Source: an uncultured Flavobacteriales bacterium (GTDB lineage: Bacteria > Bacteroidota > Bacteroidia > Flavobacteriales > BACL11). Taken from it: a stretch of 13,663 bases of DNA. Below the pieces are notes generated by a model. It searched no databases and had not been told where the DNA came from. It was given only the letters and a program-made list of their open reading frames with translations. The DNA lies in the NCBI GenBank assembly GCA_950069165.1, contig CATMIT010000035.1:1-13663 (forward strand), read 5' to 3'. Made by a program: the position numbers and the translations under genes. Of this stretch, positions 7,173 to 13,663 are shown in pieces. Position 1 is the first letter of the stretch. Every line of letters starts with the position of its first letter.

Positions 7173-8324
7173 TTATTTAAGACTTCTATAAAATTGAAAT
7201 AATTTATCTGCTTCTGATTCCCAATTGTATTTTTTATTAGATGCCTCTGATGATTTTTCTTGTAAATCTTTTCGTTTAGTATTATCCCCTAAGAGATCCT
7301 TCAACTTTTCGGCTAAAAGCTGTACCTCTCTTTTTTCTAAAATAATTCCACAATTGGTTTCTCGGATAATTTGAGTGGTTGCTGGCAAATCCACTGAAAT
7401 AATCGCTAATCCCAATGTCATATAGTTAAATAATTTGTTTGGAGGACCGGCTAAAGTATTGCGTTCTTCATCCGTATTTGTAATTATACCAATACTGCAT
7501 TCGGCCAATGATTTTGGTACATCTTTGTATGCAAGCCAACCTGTAATCTCAATATTTTCCTGCAAATTATATTCTTTTATTTTATCCAACAAATACACTT
7601 TTTCCTTTCCAAATACATCTCCAATTATTCTGAATTTAAAATTAGGATAGGTGGTTTTTAGAATAATTAATGCCTCTACAATTAGTTTTAACCCTCTGTT
7701 GAACCAAAGCGCCCCTTCATGGCAAATGATAATATCTTTATTTTCTTTTCTGTATTGGATGAAAAAAGATGGCGAACAATTGTAAATTACTTCTGTATTT
7801 AGTTTAGGGTTTTCTTTCAATAAAGTTTGCTGGGTAATTTGATTTGCGGTAATAATATTTTTTAGTTTCGAAAGGCATAATATTTTTAGCAAACCCTCTT
7901 TTAGAGAGCGAGAGAAAATCCATGGCTCGTGTGCATCATATATCAATTTGGCTTTTGTGTGGCTTTGAATTTTCAGACCAATAAAAGCTGTTTGTGGTTC
8001 ATGCGCATGATATACTTCTGCATTAATCTCAATTGCTTTTTTGATGAAGTTGCCCCAAGATTTCCCTCTTGCTAATTTATATAATATTTTTTCAAAAAAC
8101 CCTTTTTTCTTTTTTACGCCAATCAATTGTATTCCGTCATAATTAATTTCTTCTTCATTATTGGCATTGATTACTTTTCCTGACATATCTTTCATCTTAC
8201 CGTTTTCATCAGCCAAACACAAAATACTTACCTCAAAGCCATTATTTTGTAAGGACTTTGCTTGCTTAAAAAAGATGCGGTCGTCTTTTGGAGAGTGCAA
8301 GGATGTAATCATGCAAACTTTCAT
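7173..8324 (-). CDS. GT-B glycosyltransferase, family 4-like
   Basis: The product has 383 residues and no signal peptide or membrane helix. The N-terminal Rossmann half starts with VCMITSLHSPKDDRI, usual for these enzymes, followed by VYHAHE (104-109) and YDAHEPW (129-135). The C-terminal half has a glycine-rich FRIIGDVFG (231-239) and the nucleotide-sugar binding region around PPNKLFNYMTLGLAIIS (294-310). These fit retaining GT4 enzymes that add sugars from NDP-sugar donors to surface polysaccharide or lipid carriers on the inner face of the membrane; donor and acceptor cannot be read from the sequence. The ATG overlaps the flippase stop as ATGA (4 bases), so the two are translationally coupled. 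This supports a role in the same polysaccharide pathway. Confidence 0.88.
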   Translation of the reverse strand: MKVCMITSLHSPKDDRIFFKQAKSLQNNGFEVSILCLADENGKMKDMSGKVINANNEEEINYDGIQLIGVKKKKGFFEKILYKLARGKSWGNFIKKAIEINAEVYHAHEPQTAFIGLKIQSHTKAKLIYDAHEPWIFSRSLKEGLLKILCLSKLKNIITANQITQQTLLKENPKLNTEVIYNCSPSFFIQYRKENKDIIICHEGALWFNRGLKLIVEALIILKTTYPNFKFRIIGDVFGKEKVYLLDKIKEYNLQENIEITGWLAYKDVPKSLAECSIGIITNTDEERNTLAGPPNKLFNYMTLGLAIISVDLPATTQIIRETNCGIILEKREVQLLAEKLKDLLGDNTKRKDLQEKSSEASNKKYNWESEADKLFQFYRSLK

Positions 8325-9571
8325 GCTTTTATCATTTTATTGTAATAATACCAAAGCCCTACAAAGTGCGTAAAACGAGCTAAAATACTTGCATAAATTG
8401 CTCCTAAAACCCCAATAGTTGGAACTAATAATATATTTCCAAATACATTTACAAAGGCCTCAGCATAAGCAACATTTCTAAGCTCCCTTCCCTTGGATTT
8501 TACTGTAAGAAAACTAAAAGGAGCGTACATCCCCTGAAAAAGAAATGCAATAGAAAGTGGTAAAATATAAACGCTTACTTGCATATACTCTTCTCCAAAT
8601 AAAGTGCTCACTATAAAATCAGAGCAGAGATATAAAAACAAAATACAAAAGCCCAGCCAAAGGGTATTATAAACAAAAACTCTAATTGGGATTCTGTCTT
8701 TAAATGCCAACTTCTTAAAAATACTATTTACAAAAGCTCTGCTTAAAAAAGTCATTGGGGAGCAAATAATACTTGCCAAAGTGTAAAAACCCAATTGTGT
8801 AATATTTACAAAATAGGTGATAAAAAGTTCATCTAATTTGAAAGTAGATTGATTGACTATCGCCCCATAATAATAAGAAAGACCAAAAGATTTATTTTTA
8901 GATTTTACTATTTTTAGATTTTCTTTTATATTGCTAAAAGAGGGTTTTAATGTAAGTAAAACAACAGCCGTTGCTGCAAACCAAGAAAGTAAATTAAGAA
9001 TAATGATGAGCTCTACATTTAAGCCCCTCCCTTTCCAAAGTGCAAAAAGAGAAAGGATAAATAGCCCTTTTGAAAAAAGATGGAAAACCGCTAAACTTTT
9101 AAGTTTGCTTGCTCCAATCGCAATTTCAGAAATTAAAAATTGGAAGGGGAGTATCAAGCAAAAAGGCGACAATAATCTTATAATTTCCCCTATTTCTACA
9201 TCCAAAAAATCATCCACAAAAAAGCTAATACCAAAAAGGGAAAAGGAAAATAAAACCCCTAGAATACCTGCAATAATTATCCCCAGTCCAAAGTATTCTT
9301 TTTCCTTTTTTTTATCTTCATTATTGACAAGTAATACCTTTAAAGAGGAGAAAGAGGCATAATGAAAAAACAAAACAACAAAAGAAGTGATACTTCCAAA
9401 TAGCGCAAGCAAACCATACTCATAAGTGGTTAGTGCCCTTACCTGGATGGTTTTAATACCTAATCCAATAATCAACACTAATATTTGAGAAGAAAACAAA
9501 ATAGCAGTATTGCTAGCCACTTTTTTATGATTGAGTAAATCCTTAAATCCCCGAGCAATTAAATACCTCAC
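8321..9571 (-). CDS. Wzx-like polysaccharide flippase (MOP superfamily)
   Basis: The 416-residue integral membrane protein has about 12 predicted TM helices. The opening pattern runs through SNTAILFSSQ and then VRALTTYEYGLLALF (about residues 45-59), the typical first-helix and ARxLGPxxYG-like region of polysaccharide flippases. A mid-protein segment KLDELFITYFVNITQLGFY matches the family's conserved helix 7 region. Such proteins move lipid-linked glycans across the inner membrane. The start used is GTG at 9571, four bases after the copA stop; no in-frame ATG lies near. A later GTG (residue 18) would also keep the first helix. The coupling to the downstream glycosyltransferase (ATGA overlap) is strong. 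The protein is slightly shorter than the common 430-500 residues, ending soon after the last helix. Confidence 0.88.
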   Translation of the reverse strand: MRYLIARGFKDLLNHKKVASNTAILFSSQILVLIIGLGIKTIQVRALTTYEYGLLALFGSITSFVVLFFHYASFSSLKVLLVNNEDKKKEKEYFGLGIIIAGILGVLFSFSLFGISFFVDDFLDVEIGEIIRLLSPFCLILPFQFLISEIAIGASKLKSLAVFHLFSKGLFILSLFALWKGRGLNVELIIILNLLSWFAATAVVLLTLKPSFSNIKENLKIVKSKNKSFGLSYYYGAIVNQSTFKLDELFITYFVNITQLGFYTLASIICSPMTFLSRAFVNSIFKKLAFKDRIPIRVFVYNTLWLGFCILFLYLCSDFIVSTLFGEEYMQVSVYILPLSIAFLFQGMYAPFSFLTVKSKGRELRNVAYAEAFVNVFGNILLVPTIGVLGAIYASILARFTHFVGLWYYYNKMIKA

Positions 9572-9574
9572 CTT

Positions 9575-11686
9575 TTAAAATATTTTTTTGTATTTCAGAC
9601 GAATGGAATTCCCGATTACAATAACATCCGAAAAAGCCATAAAAAGCGCCCCCCACATTGGATTCAAAAATCCCATTGCTGCAATTGGGATAGCCACAAT
9701 ATTATAAGCAAAAGCCCAAAACAAATTTTGTTTTATCGTTAGTAGAGTGTGTCGTGCCACTTGCAATGCTTTGGGCAGTTGAGATAGTTCATTTTTGTTT
9801 AGCAAAATAACATCAGCCGATTGAATGGCAACTTGTGTGGCATTACTGATTGAGATACCAACTGTCGATTGTGCTAGTGCTGGTGCATCATTTATACCAT
9901 CCCCAAACATGGCAGTTGGATTTTTGTTTACTAGTTGTTTTATTTTTTCTAATTTTTCATTGGGTAATTGCTCTGCATACACTTTGCTAAAATTTAATTT
10001 TTTGTTTAAATCTTCACATTTTCTTGCTTTATCACCACTTAAAAGAATTGGCGCTATACCCAGTGCTTTTACTTTTTCAATTACCGTTTTTGCATCTTTT
10101 TTCAGCTCATCTTCTATATCGATAAAAGCAATAATTTTATTGTTCTTTAAAAGATATAAATCGTGCTCATTATTGTTTTCTTTTAATAATCTGCCAGAGC
10201 CTATTTGGAATTTATCCCCTTTGTAAATTGCTGAAATTCCAATTCCTTTTTCTTCCTTTATTTTTTCAAATTCTAAGCTTTGCGCTTCTTCTTGCAAGCC
10301 ATTTACTAATGATTGTGCAATAGGATGTGAGGAATGTTTTTCTAAATTATAAATGATGCTTTTTACAAACATTTCCTCTCCTTCAACTACTTTAATTTGC
10401 TTGATGGAAAACTCTCCTGTTGTGAGGGTTCCTGTTTTGTCGAACACAATACTTTTTACACTTGCCAATTTCTCTAATGTTCCTCCTCCTTTTAATAAAA
10501 TTCCCTTTTTTGCCGCCCTACCAATACCAACCATTACGGCTGTTGGAGTGGCCAACCCCATGGCGCATGGGCATGAAATAACCAGCACAGCAATAGAACG
10601 CAAAAAAGCATCCGTTAGCAAAACTCCAAAAACATAATGCGAAATGAAAAAGGTGAGAATGGCAATTAATAAAACAATCGGCACAAAAATTCCACTTACT
10701 TTGTCCCCCAAACTCTGAATATCTGGCTTGTTATCTTCTGCATTTTTTACCAGTTCTATTATTTGAGAGAGAAGGGTATCATCTCCAACGGATGTAGCCC
10801 TCATTTTTATGCTCCCCGATTTTACAATGGTTCCTCCAATAACGGCCTCATCCAACTCTTTGGTAACCGGAATGCTTTCACCCGTTAGCATGGATTCGTC
10901 AATAAGGGCAGTTCCCCAAACCACTTTTCCATCCACAGGAATTTTATCTCCCATATTTACAATTAAAATGTCATTTACTTTAATTTCATCAAAAGCAGTT
11001 TCCTCTATTTCTCCATTAACTTCTCTTTTTGCCAAACCTGTTTTTATTTCCGATAATTCCCTTATTGCTGTAGTGGTTTGCTTTACCGACCTATGCTCTA
11101 ACACATTCCCTAAAAGGACTAAAGTAATGATAGTTGCAGTAGTTTCAAAAAACAAATAATGATGAGATTGCTCAGTCCCATAAAAAAGAACCCAACCATA
11201 AATACTATAAAAAAAGGCGGCTGAACTCCCCATCAGTATAAGCACATCCATATTAGGAAGCCCTGTTTTTAAACTGCTATAAGCACTCTTCCCAAAGTGC
11301 CAAACACCCACAAAAAAAACAGGGAGACAAAGAAAAAATTGTACAAATGCATTTTGTAAAAAATTTTCTTTTGGCAAAAACATATGCGAAAAAAGAGGAA
11401 GCGTAAAAATTAATGTGAAAAAAAACTTTTTTTCAATGGAGGATAAGCCAGGACTTTCCACCTCATCTGTTATCATATTTGCTTTATACCCAAGTTTGTT
11501 TATTAACGATATTACATCTTTTGTGTTGTAATTTCTATCTTTATTAAATGTAGCTTCACTGGTAGCAAAATTTACTTGCACTTGCTGGATACCTTTTTTG
11601 TCCAAATGCTTCTTTATTCCCAAAGCACAATTAGCGCAGGTCATGCCCTGAATTGCAAGAATTTCCTTTTGTTTATTTACTTCCAT
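9575..11686 (-). CDS. copA: Copper-exporting P1B-type ATPase CopA
   Basis: The 703-residue product pumps Cu(I) out of the cytosol using ATP. One N-terminal heavy-metal-associated domain has MTCANC (C17, C20). The actuator loop has TGES at 268-271. The membrane copper site CPCAMGLATP starts at C372. The phosphorylation site DKTGT has D416, the nucleotide-binding domain has the HP pair at 454-455, and the hinge GDGINDAP is at 595-602. The next-to-last helix shows N654 and YN at 661-662 with P667, the Cu(I) subgroup pattern. In the last helix the usual M-x-x-S-S reads M683-A-F-S-D687, so the second serine is replaced. Length is normal for a one-HMA CopA. No CsoR-type regulator or separate copper chaperone is adjacent. 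The flippase follows directly downstream. Confidence 0.96.
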   Translation of the reverse strand: MEVNKQKEILAIQGMTCANCALGIKKHLDKKGIQQVQVNFATSEATFNKDRNYNTKDVISLINKLGYKANMITDEVESPGLSSIEKKFFFTLIFTLPLFSHMFLPKENFLQNAFVQFFLCLPVFFVGVWHFGKSAYSSLKTGLPNMDVLILMGSSAAFFYSIYGWVLFYGTEQSHHYLFFETTATIITLVLLGNVLEHRSVKQTTTAIRELSEIKTGLAKREVNGEIEETAFDEIKVNDILIVNMGDKIPVDGKVVWGTALIDESMLTGESIPVTKELDEAVIGGTIVKSGSIKMRATSVGDDTLLSQIIELVKNAEDNKPDIQSLGDKVSGIFVPIVLLIAILTFFISHYVFGVLLTDAFLRSIAVLVISCPCAMGLATPTAVMVGIGRAAKKGILLKGGGTLEKLASVKSIVFDKTGTLTTGEFSIKQIKVVEGEEMFVKSIIYNLEKHSSHPIAQSLVNGLQEEAQSLEFEKIKEEKGIGISAIYKGDKFQIGSGRLLKENNNEHDLYLLKNNKIIAFIDIEDELKKDAKTVIEKVKALGIAPILLSGDKARKCEDLNKKLNFSKVYAEQLPNEKLEKIKQLVNKNPTAMFGDGINDAPALAQSTVGISISNATQVAIQSADVILLNKNELSQLPKALQVARHTLLTIKQNLFWAFAYNIVAIPIAAMGFLNPMWGALFMAFSDVIVIGNSIRLKYKKIF

Positions 11687-11694
11687 ATCGCAAA

Positions 11695-11702
11695 CAAATA
11701 TA
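11695..11702 (-). promoter_or_regulatory. Putative -7 box for copA and downstream genes
   Basis: On the minus strand these bases read TATATTTG, matching TAnnTTTG, only 8 bases before the copA ATG. The message would be nearly leaderless if this box is used. No -33 TTTG lies at a normal distance, so it may be a chance match in an AT-rich gap. Confidence 0.35.
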
Positions 11703-11749
11703 CTGCATTTTTACTTTACTTTTCTTTCCTTTTATTAGTATCAAATATT

Positions 11750-11757
11750 TATATTTG
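11750..11757 (+). promoter_or_regulatory. Putative -7 box for tRNA-His
   Basis: TATATTTG matches TAnnTTTG and ends 13 bases before the first base of the tRNA. A start a few bases downstream would give a short 5' leader for RNase P removal. The upstream region is T-rich without a clear -33 TTTG. Confidence 0.55.
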
Positions 11758-11770
11758 CGCCTTGAAAAAT

Positions 11771-11845
11771 GGTGGTTGTAGCTCAGTTGGTTAGAGCACT
11801 GGATTGTGGTTCCGGGGGTCGTGGGTTCGAATCCCATCATCCACC
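11771..11845 (+). tRNA. trnH: tRNA-His (anticodon GTG)
   Basis: The cloverleaf folds fully. G-1 at 11771 pairs with C73 at 11845, the tRNA-His hallmark. The D stem is GCTC/GAGC, the anticodon stem CTGGA/TCCGG with loop TTGTGGT (anticodon GTG), the variable loop GGGTC, and the T arm GTGGG-TTCGAAT-CCCAT. In the acceptor stem GTGGTTG/CATCCAC, pair 5:68 is T-T instead of T-A. The terminal CCA is not encoded (C-A-A follows C73), so it must be added by tRNA nucleotidyltransferase. Confidence 0.97.
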
Positions 11846-11846
11846 C

Positions 11847-11867
11847 AAAAAAAGATCTATTTTTTTT
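11847..11867. terminator. A-tract/T-tract inverted repeat after tRNA-His
   Basis: A7, GATCTA and T8 form a short AT hairpin just past the tRNA and run into the stop of the convergent thioredoxin-like gene. The T-tract on each strand could help end both transcripts, but there is no G/C stem, so the call is weak. Confidence 0.4.
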
Positions 11868-12354
11868 ATTTAATAAGTTGAAGTAAGTCTCTTTTTAGAC
11901 GAATAGCAGGGTAAAATCCTGGAAGATACTTTATGGGTTGATGCTCTCCATCAATAATAACAGTATAAGGATAATAATATTGATGCCCTCCGCCTAAAAC
12001 TAATTCATGATATAAATCATGTCTCCAAGTTTTGCCATCTTCTTTGGGTTGCTGATTAATATACTCTTTGCCATTAAAAATCAGTGTATCTTTAGTTCTT
12101 GCATTTAGCATTACAGGAAAAAAGTTTTCATTAATGAGTTTTATAATCTCAGAATTTTTTAGCGTTTCTGCTTTCATTTTCTTACAATCAGGGCAGCCAT
12201 TTCTAAAAAAGAAAACAAGCATATCGCTATCGTATTTTTTAGCTAATTCTTCTGCCTTTTCAATACTAAGCCACTGAATTTCTGTTTTGGCCTCCCCTTG
12301 TGAAAAGGAAGAAAAACTAAACAATAAGAATAAAACAACAACTAATTGTTTCAT
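11866..12354 (-). CDS. Exported thioredoxin-fold protein with CPDC site
   Basis: The product has 162 residues. A signal peptide covers about 1-19 (ending SSFSQ), so the protein acts in the envelope. After it comes a thioredoxin fold: VFFF strand, then C54-P-D-C57, and a candidate cis-proline at P129 in QYYYPYTVIIDG. Between strand and cis-Pro lies a longer-than-usual insert (about 84-125) rich in charged and aromatic residues. A dithiol CXXC with cis-Pro supports thiol-disulfide exchange, but direction (reductase or oxidase) and substrate cannot be told from sequence. Its ATG overlaps the stop of the upstream thioredoxin-like gene by 4 bases (ATGA), so the pair is coupled. It ends against the tRNA-His 3' region. 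Confidence 0.85.
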   Translation of the reverse strand: MKQLVVVLFLLFSFSSFSQGEAKTEIQWLSIEKAEELAKKYDSDMLVFFFRNGCPDCKKMKAETLKNSEIIKLINENFFPVMLNARTKDTLIFNGKEYINQQPKEDGKTWRHDLYHELVLGGGHQYYYPYTVIIDGEHQPIKYLPGFYPAIRLKRDLLQLIK

Positions 12355-12818
12355 TTTTTCGGCTTGATGATTTTATTAGCTCCTGCAAGCCAGGCGGGTG
12401 GACCGCCAGCCACATATCCTTGAGACCCCAATTTAGCAAAATTTACCTTACTCTCTTGAATTTCAGGAGTAACAAACCAAATGGTAGGATAGCCTCTTAC
12501 TCCAAACATTTGTTGGAGTTCTCTGTTTTGTTTTTGTAATTCGGCCGATAATTTTGTTCTTCTTGGAAAATCCAACTCTACCAATACTACATTTTTATTT
12601 GCCCATACAGCAAACTCAGGCTTGAAGAAAACTTCTCTTTGAAGGCGCTTGCACCAACCACACCAATCGCTTCCTGTAAAGAAAAAGAATAATGGCTTTC
12701 CAGTTTGTATTGAAAGATTGACGGCTTTGTTGACATCTGTATTCCACTCCAATGGCTTTTGTTGTGCAAATCCATTAAGAGCGAATGCTACTAATAATAC
12801 AACTAATAATTTTTTCAT
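12351..12818 (-). CDS. Exported thioredoxin-family protein with CGWC site
   Basis: The product has 155 residues. A signal peptide covers about 1-18 (ending LNGFA). The active-site region TGSDWCGWCKRLQREVF has C53-G-W-C56 and matches the Thioredoxin_7-like exported family. The cis-proline is P111 in GVRGYPTIWF. The tail GGPPAWLAGANKII (about 138-151) is usual for the flavobacterial family members. The likely role is envelope thiol-disulfide exchange or reduction of a partner protein. The gene starts 13 bases after the POT transporter stop and its own stop overlaps the next thioredoxin-like gene, so all three look like one transcript. The two products share fold and export but have different CXXC dipeptides (GW against PD), implying different redox potentials. 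Confidence 0.9.
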   Translation of the reverse strand: MKKLLVVLLVAFALNGFAQQKPLEWNTDVNKAVNLSIQTGKPLFFFFTGSDWCGWCKRLQREVFFKPEFAVWANKNVVLVELDFPRRTKLSAELQKQNRELQQMFGVRGYPTIWFVTPEIQESKVNFAKLGSQGYVAGGPPAWLAGANKIIKPKK

Positions 12819-12831
12819 GTTTATATTTTTT

Positions 12832-13663
12832 TTAATGGATGCCGTGCATCCATTTTTTAAGTATTGGTGAAAGCATAAACGCTAAAATAGCCATTCCTAT
12901 TGCAACAACACCAACTTGTGTAAATACTGAAGTGTAACTTACTAAACTTTGTACTCCCTCCACTGATGATTCTGAGTAACCTCCTGCAAAACCTGTTACT
13001 TTTTCAATTATTGAAGTCATGAAACCTGGTTCAGGAATCACTCCTACATCATTTGCAGTAGTTAATTTAGCAATTGCTCCTGAAATATAATGCGCATAAG
13101 ATGAGGATAAGAAATAAACTCCCATCATAAAGGCTGTCATACTTTTTGGTGAAAGTTCAGTTACCTTACTAAGCCCAATAGGAGAGATAAATAATTCCCC
13201 AGTTGTTAGCAATAAATACCCTACCATTAAGAACATAAAAGGAGTACGACCAGCAGCATCCATATATTGCGCACTCATGGCAAATACTAAAAACCCTAAA
13301 CCTAATTGTAAAATACCTAAAGCAAATTTATTAGGAGTAGTAGGGTTTCTTTGTGTTTTTGATAAATATACCCACATCATTGAAAATGGGATAGCTAGGA
13401 AAATAATATATCCAGGATTTATTGCATTGGTTTGAGAAGCATTTAATAATGTAAGGTTTACATTTCTTTCAGCAAACAGTGTAATTGCAGTACCTGCTAA
13501 CTCAAAGAAAGACCAAAAAACTGTAATTAGTAAGGTTAAAACCAAAACACTTAATAAACGGAATACTTCAATTTTGGAAAGCTCCATCATTTTTTTAGCT
13601 AAGATGCCTAAAATAACAACTCCTAATAAGGATAAAAGTGAAGAATGCAAGTGCATTCCCCCT
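12832..13663 (-). CDS. POT/PTR2 family proton-peptide symporter, N-terminus beyond window
   Basis: The C-terminal 277 or so codons are present; the frame is open through the right edge, so the ATG at 13656 is internal. The sequence is that of the second half of a proton-dependent oligopeptide transporter. FWSFFELAG followed by LFAERNVN is the family's conserved helix 7 region (usually FFEQAG; here Q is L). PTTPNKFALGILQLGLGF follows, then a GELFISPIGLSKVTELSP segment, the second family signature. The protein imports di- and tripeptides across the inner membrane with protons. A soluble-looking insert around VGVIPEPGFM precedes the last helix. Two exported thioredoxin-like genes follow at close spacing. 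Confidence 0.93.
   Translation of the reverse strand, partial: GGMHLHSSLLSLLGVVILGILAKKMMELSKIEVFRLLSVLVLTLLITVFWSFFELAGTAITLFAERNVNLTLLNASQTNAINPGYIIFLAIPFSMMWVYLSKTQRNPTTPNKFALGILQLGLGFLVFAMSAQYMDAAGRTPFMFLMVGYLLLTTGELFISPIGLSKVTELSPKSMTAFMMGVYFLSSSYAHYISGAIAKLTTANDVGVIPEPGFMTSIIEKVTGFAGGYSESSVEGVQSLVSYTSVFTQVGVVAIGMAILAFMLSPILKKWMHGIH

Noticed and set aside
8931..9362. 143-residue open frame on the plus strand
   Set aside because: It is antisense to the middle of the flippase gene, which has clear family motifs and intact coding; the frame is Lys/Ser-rich with no recognisable domain.
9825..10226. 133-residue open frame on the plus strand
   Set aside because: It is antisense to the nucleotide-binding domain of CopA, whose motifs are all in the minus-strand frame.
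10809..11159. 116-residue open frame on the plus strand
   Set aside because: It is antisense to the CopA actuator region; Ser/Thr-rich translation without homology I can recognise.
12837..12851. Hairpin GGATGC-CGT-GCATCC followed by six T on the plus strand
   Set aside because: It resembles a plus-strand terminator but no plus-strand gene ends there; it lies within the last codons of the POT transporter, and on the minus strand it is followed by A, not T.
1..13663. Defence system, mobile element, CRISPR array or riboswitch
   Set aside because: No repeats with spacers, transposase or integrase motifs, toxin-antitoxin pairs or structured leaders were seen on either strand; all gaps between genes are below about 95 bases.

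Overview
The window looks like chromosomal DNA from a low-GC Bacteroidota, most likely a flavobacterium-like lineage; this is inferred from gene content. The supporting signs are a fused CcsBA cytochrome c synthase, bacillithiol biosynthesis (BshB1), proteins with type IX secretion (T9SS) C-terminal tails, a 21-residue leucine-rich-repeat protein of the flavobacterial kind, a fused HMA/P-type copper ATPase, and upstream boxes matching the Bacteroidota -7 consensus TAnnTTTG instead of sigma-70 boxes. Shine-Dalgarno sequences are weak or absent.

Layout, left to right. At 1-504 (minus) is the start of a Rossmann/DUF2520 gene that runs off the left edge. From a compact divergent promoter region at about 505-570, ccsBA (571-3663, plus) is transcribed, followed by bshB1 (3653-4354), which overlaps it by 11 bases. 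These two converge, with almost no gap, on a secreted LRR protein (4358-5116, minus). A clear intrinsic terminator (5165-5186) lies between the LRR gene and a secreted Asp-box/T9SS protein (5209-7119, minus). Further upstream on the minus strand is a tightly packed block transcribed in the order copA (9575-11686), Wzx-like flippase (8321-9571), family 4 glycosyltransferase (7173-8324). A tRNA-His gene (11771-11845, plus) is divergent from copA. It converges on a minus-strand block transcribed in the order POT peptide transporter (12832 to past the right edge), thioredoxin-like protein with CGWC (12351-12818), thioredoxin-like protein with CPDC (11866-12354).

How the genes may work together. 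Several touch thiol, heme or copper chemistry outside the cytoplasm. CcsBA needs reduced apocytochrome cysteines, bacillithiol is the cytosolic low-molecular-weight thiol, the two exported thioredoxin-fold proteins may handle envelope disulfides, and CopA exports Cu(I). This shared theme is inference; only the gene overlaps are directly visible. The flippase and glycosyltransferase are surface-polysaccharide functions that appear to be transcribed behind copA.

No mobile element, CRISPR array, phage gene or defence system was seen. No gene-free stretch exceeds about 95 bases. I found no convincing new multi-gene system. The most useful leads are the odd C-terminus of the DUF2520 gene, a replaced residue in the copper-site signature of CopA, the copA-flippase-glycosyltransferase coupling, and a mismatch in the tRNA-His acceptor stem.
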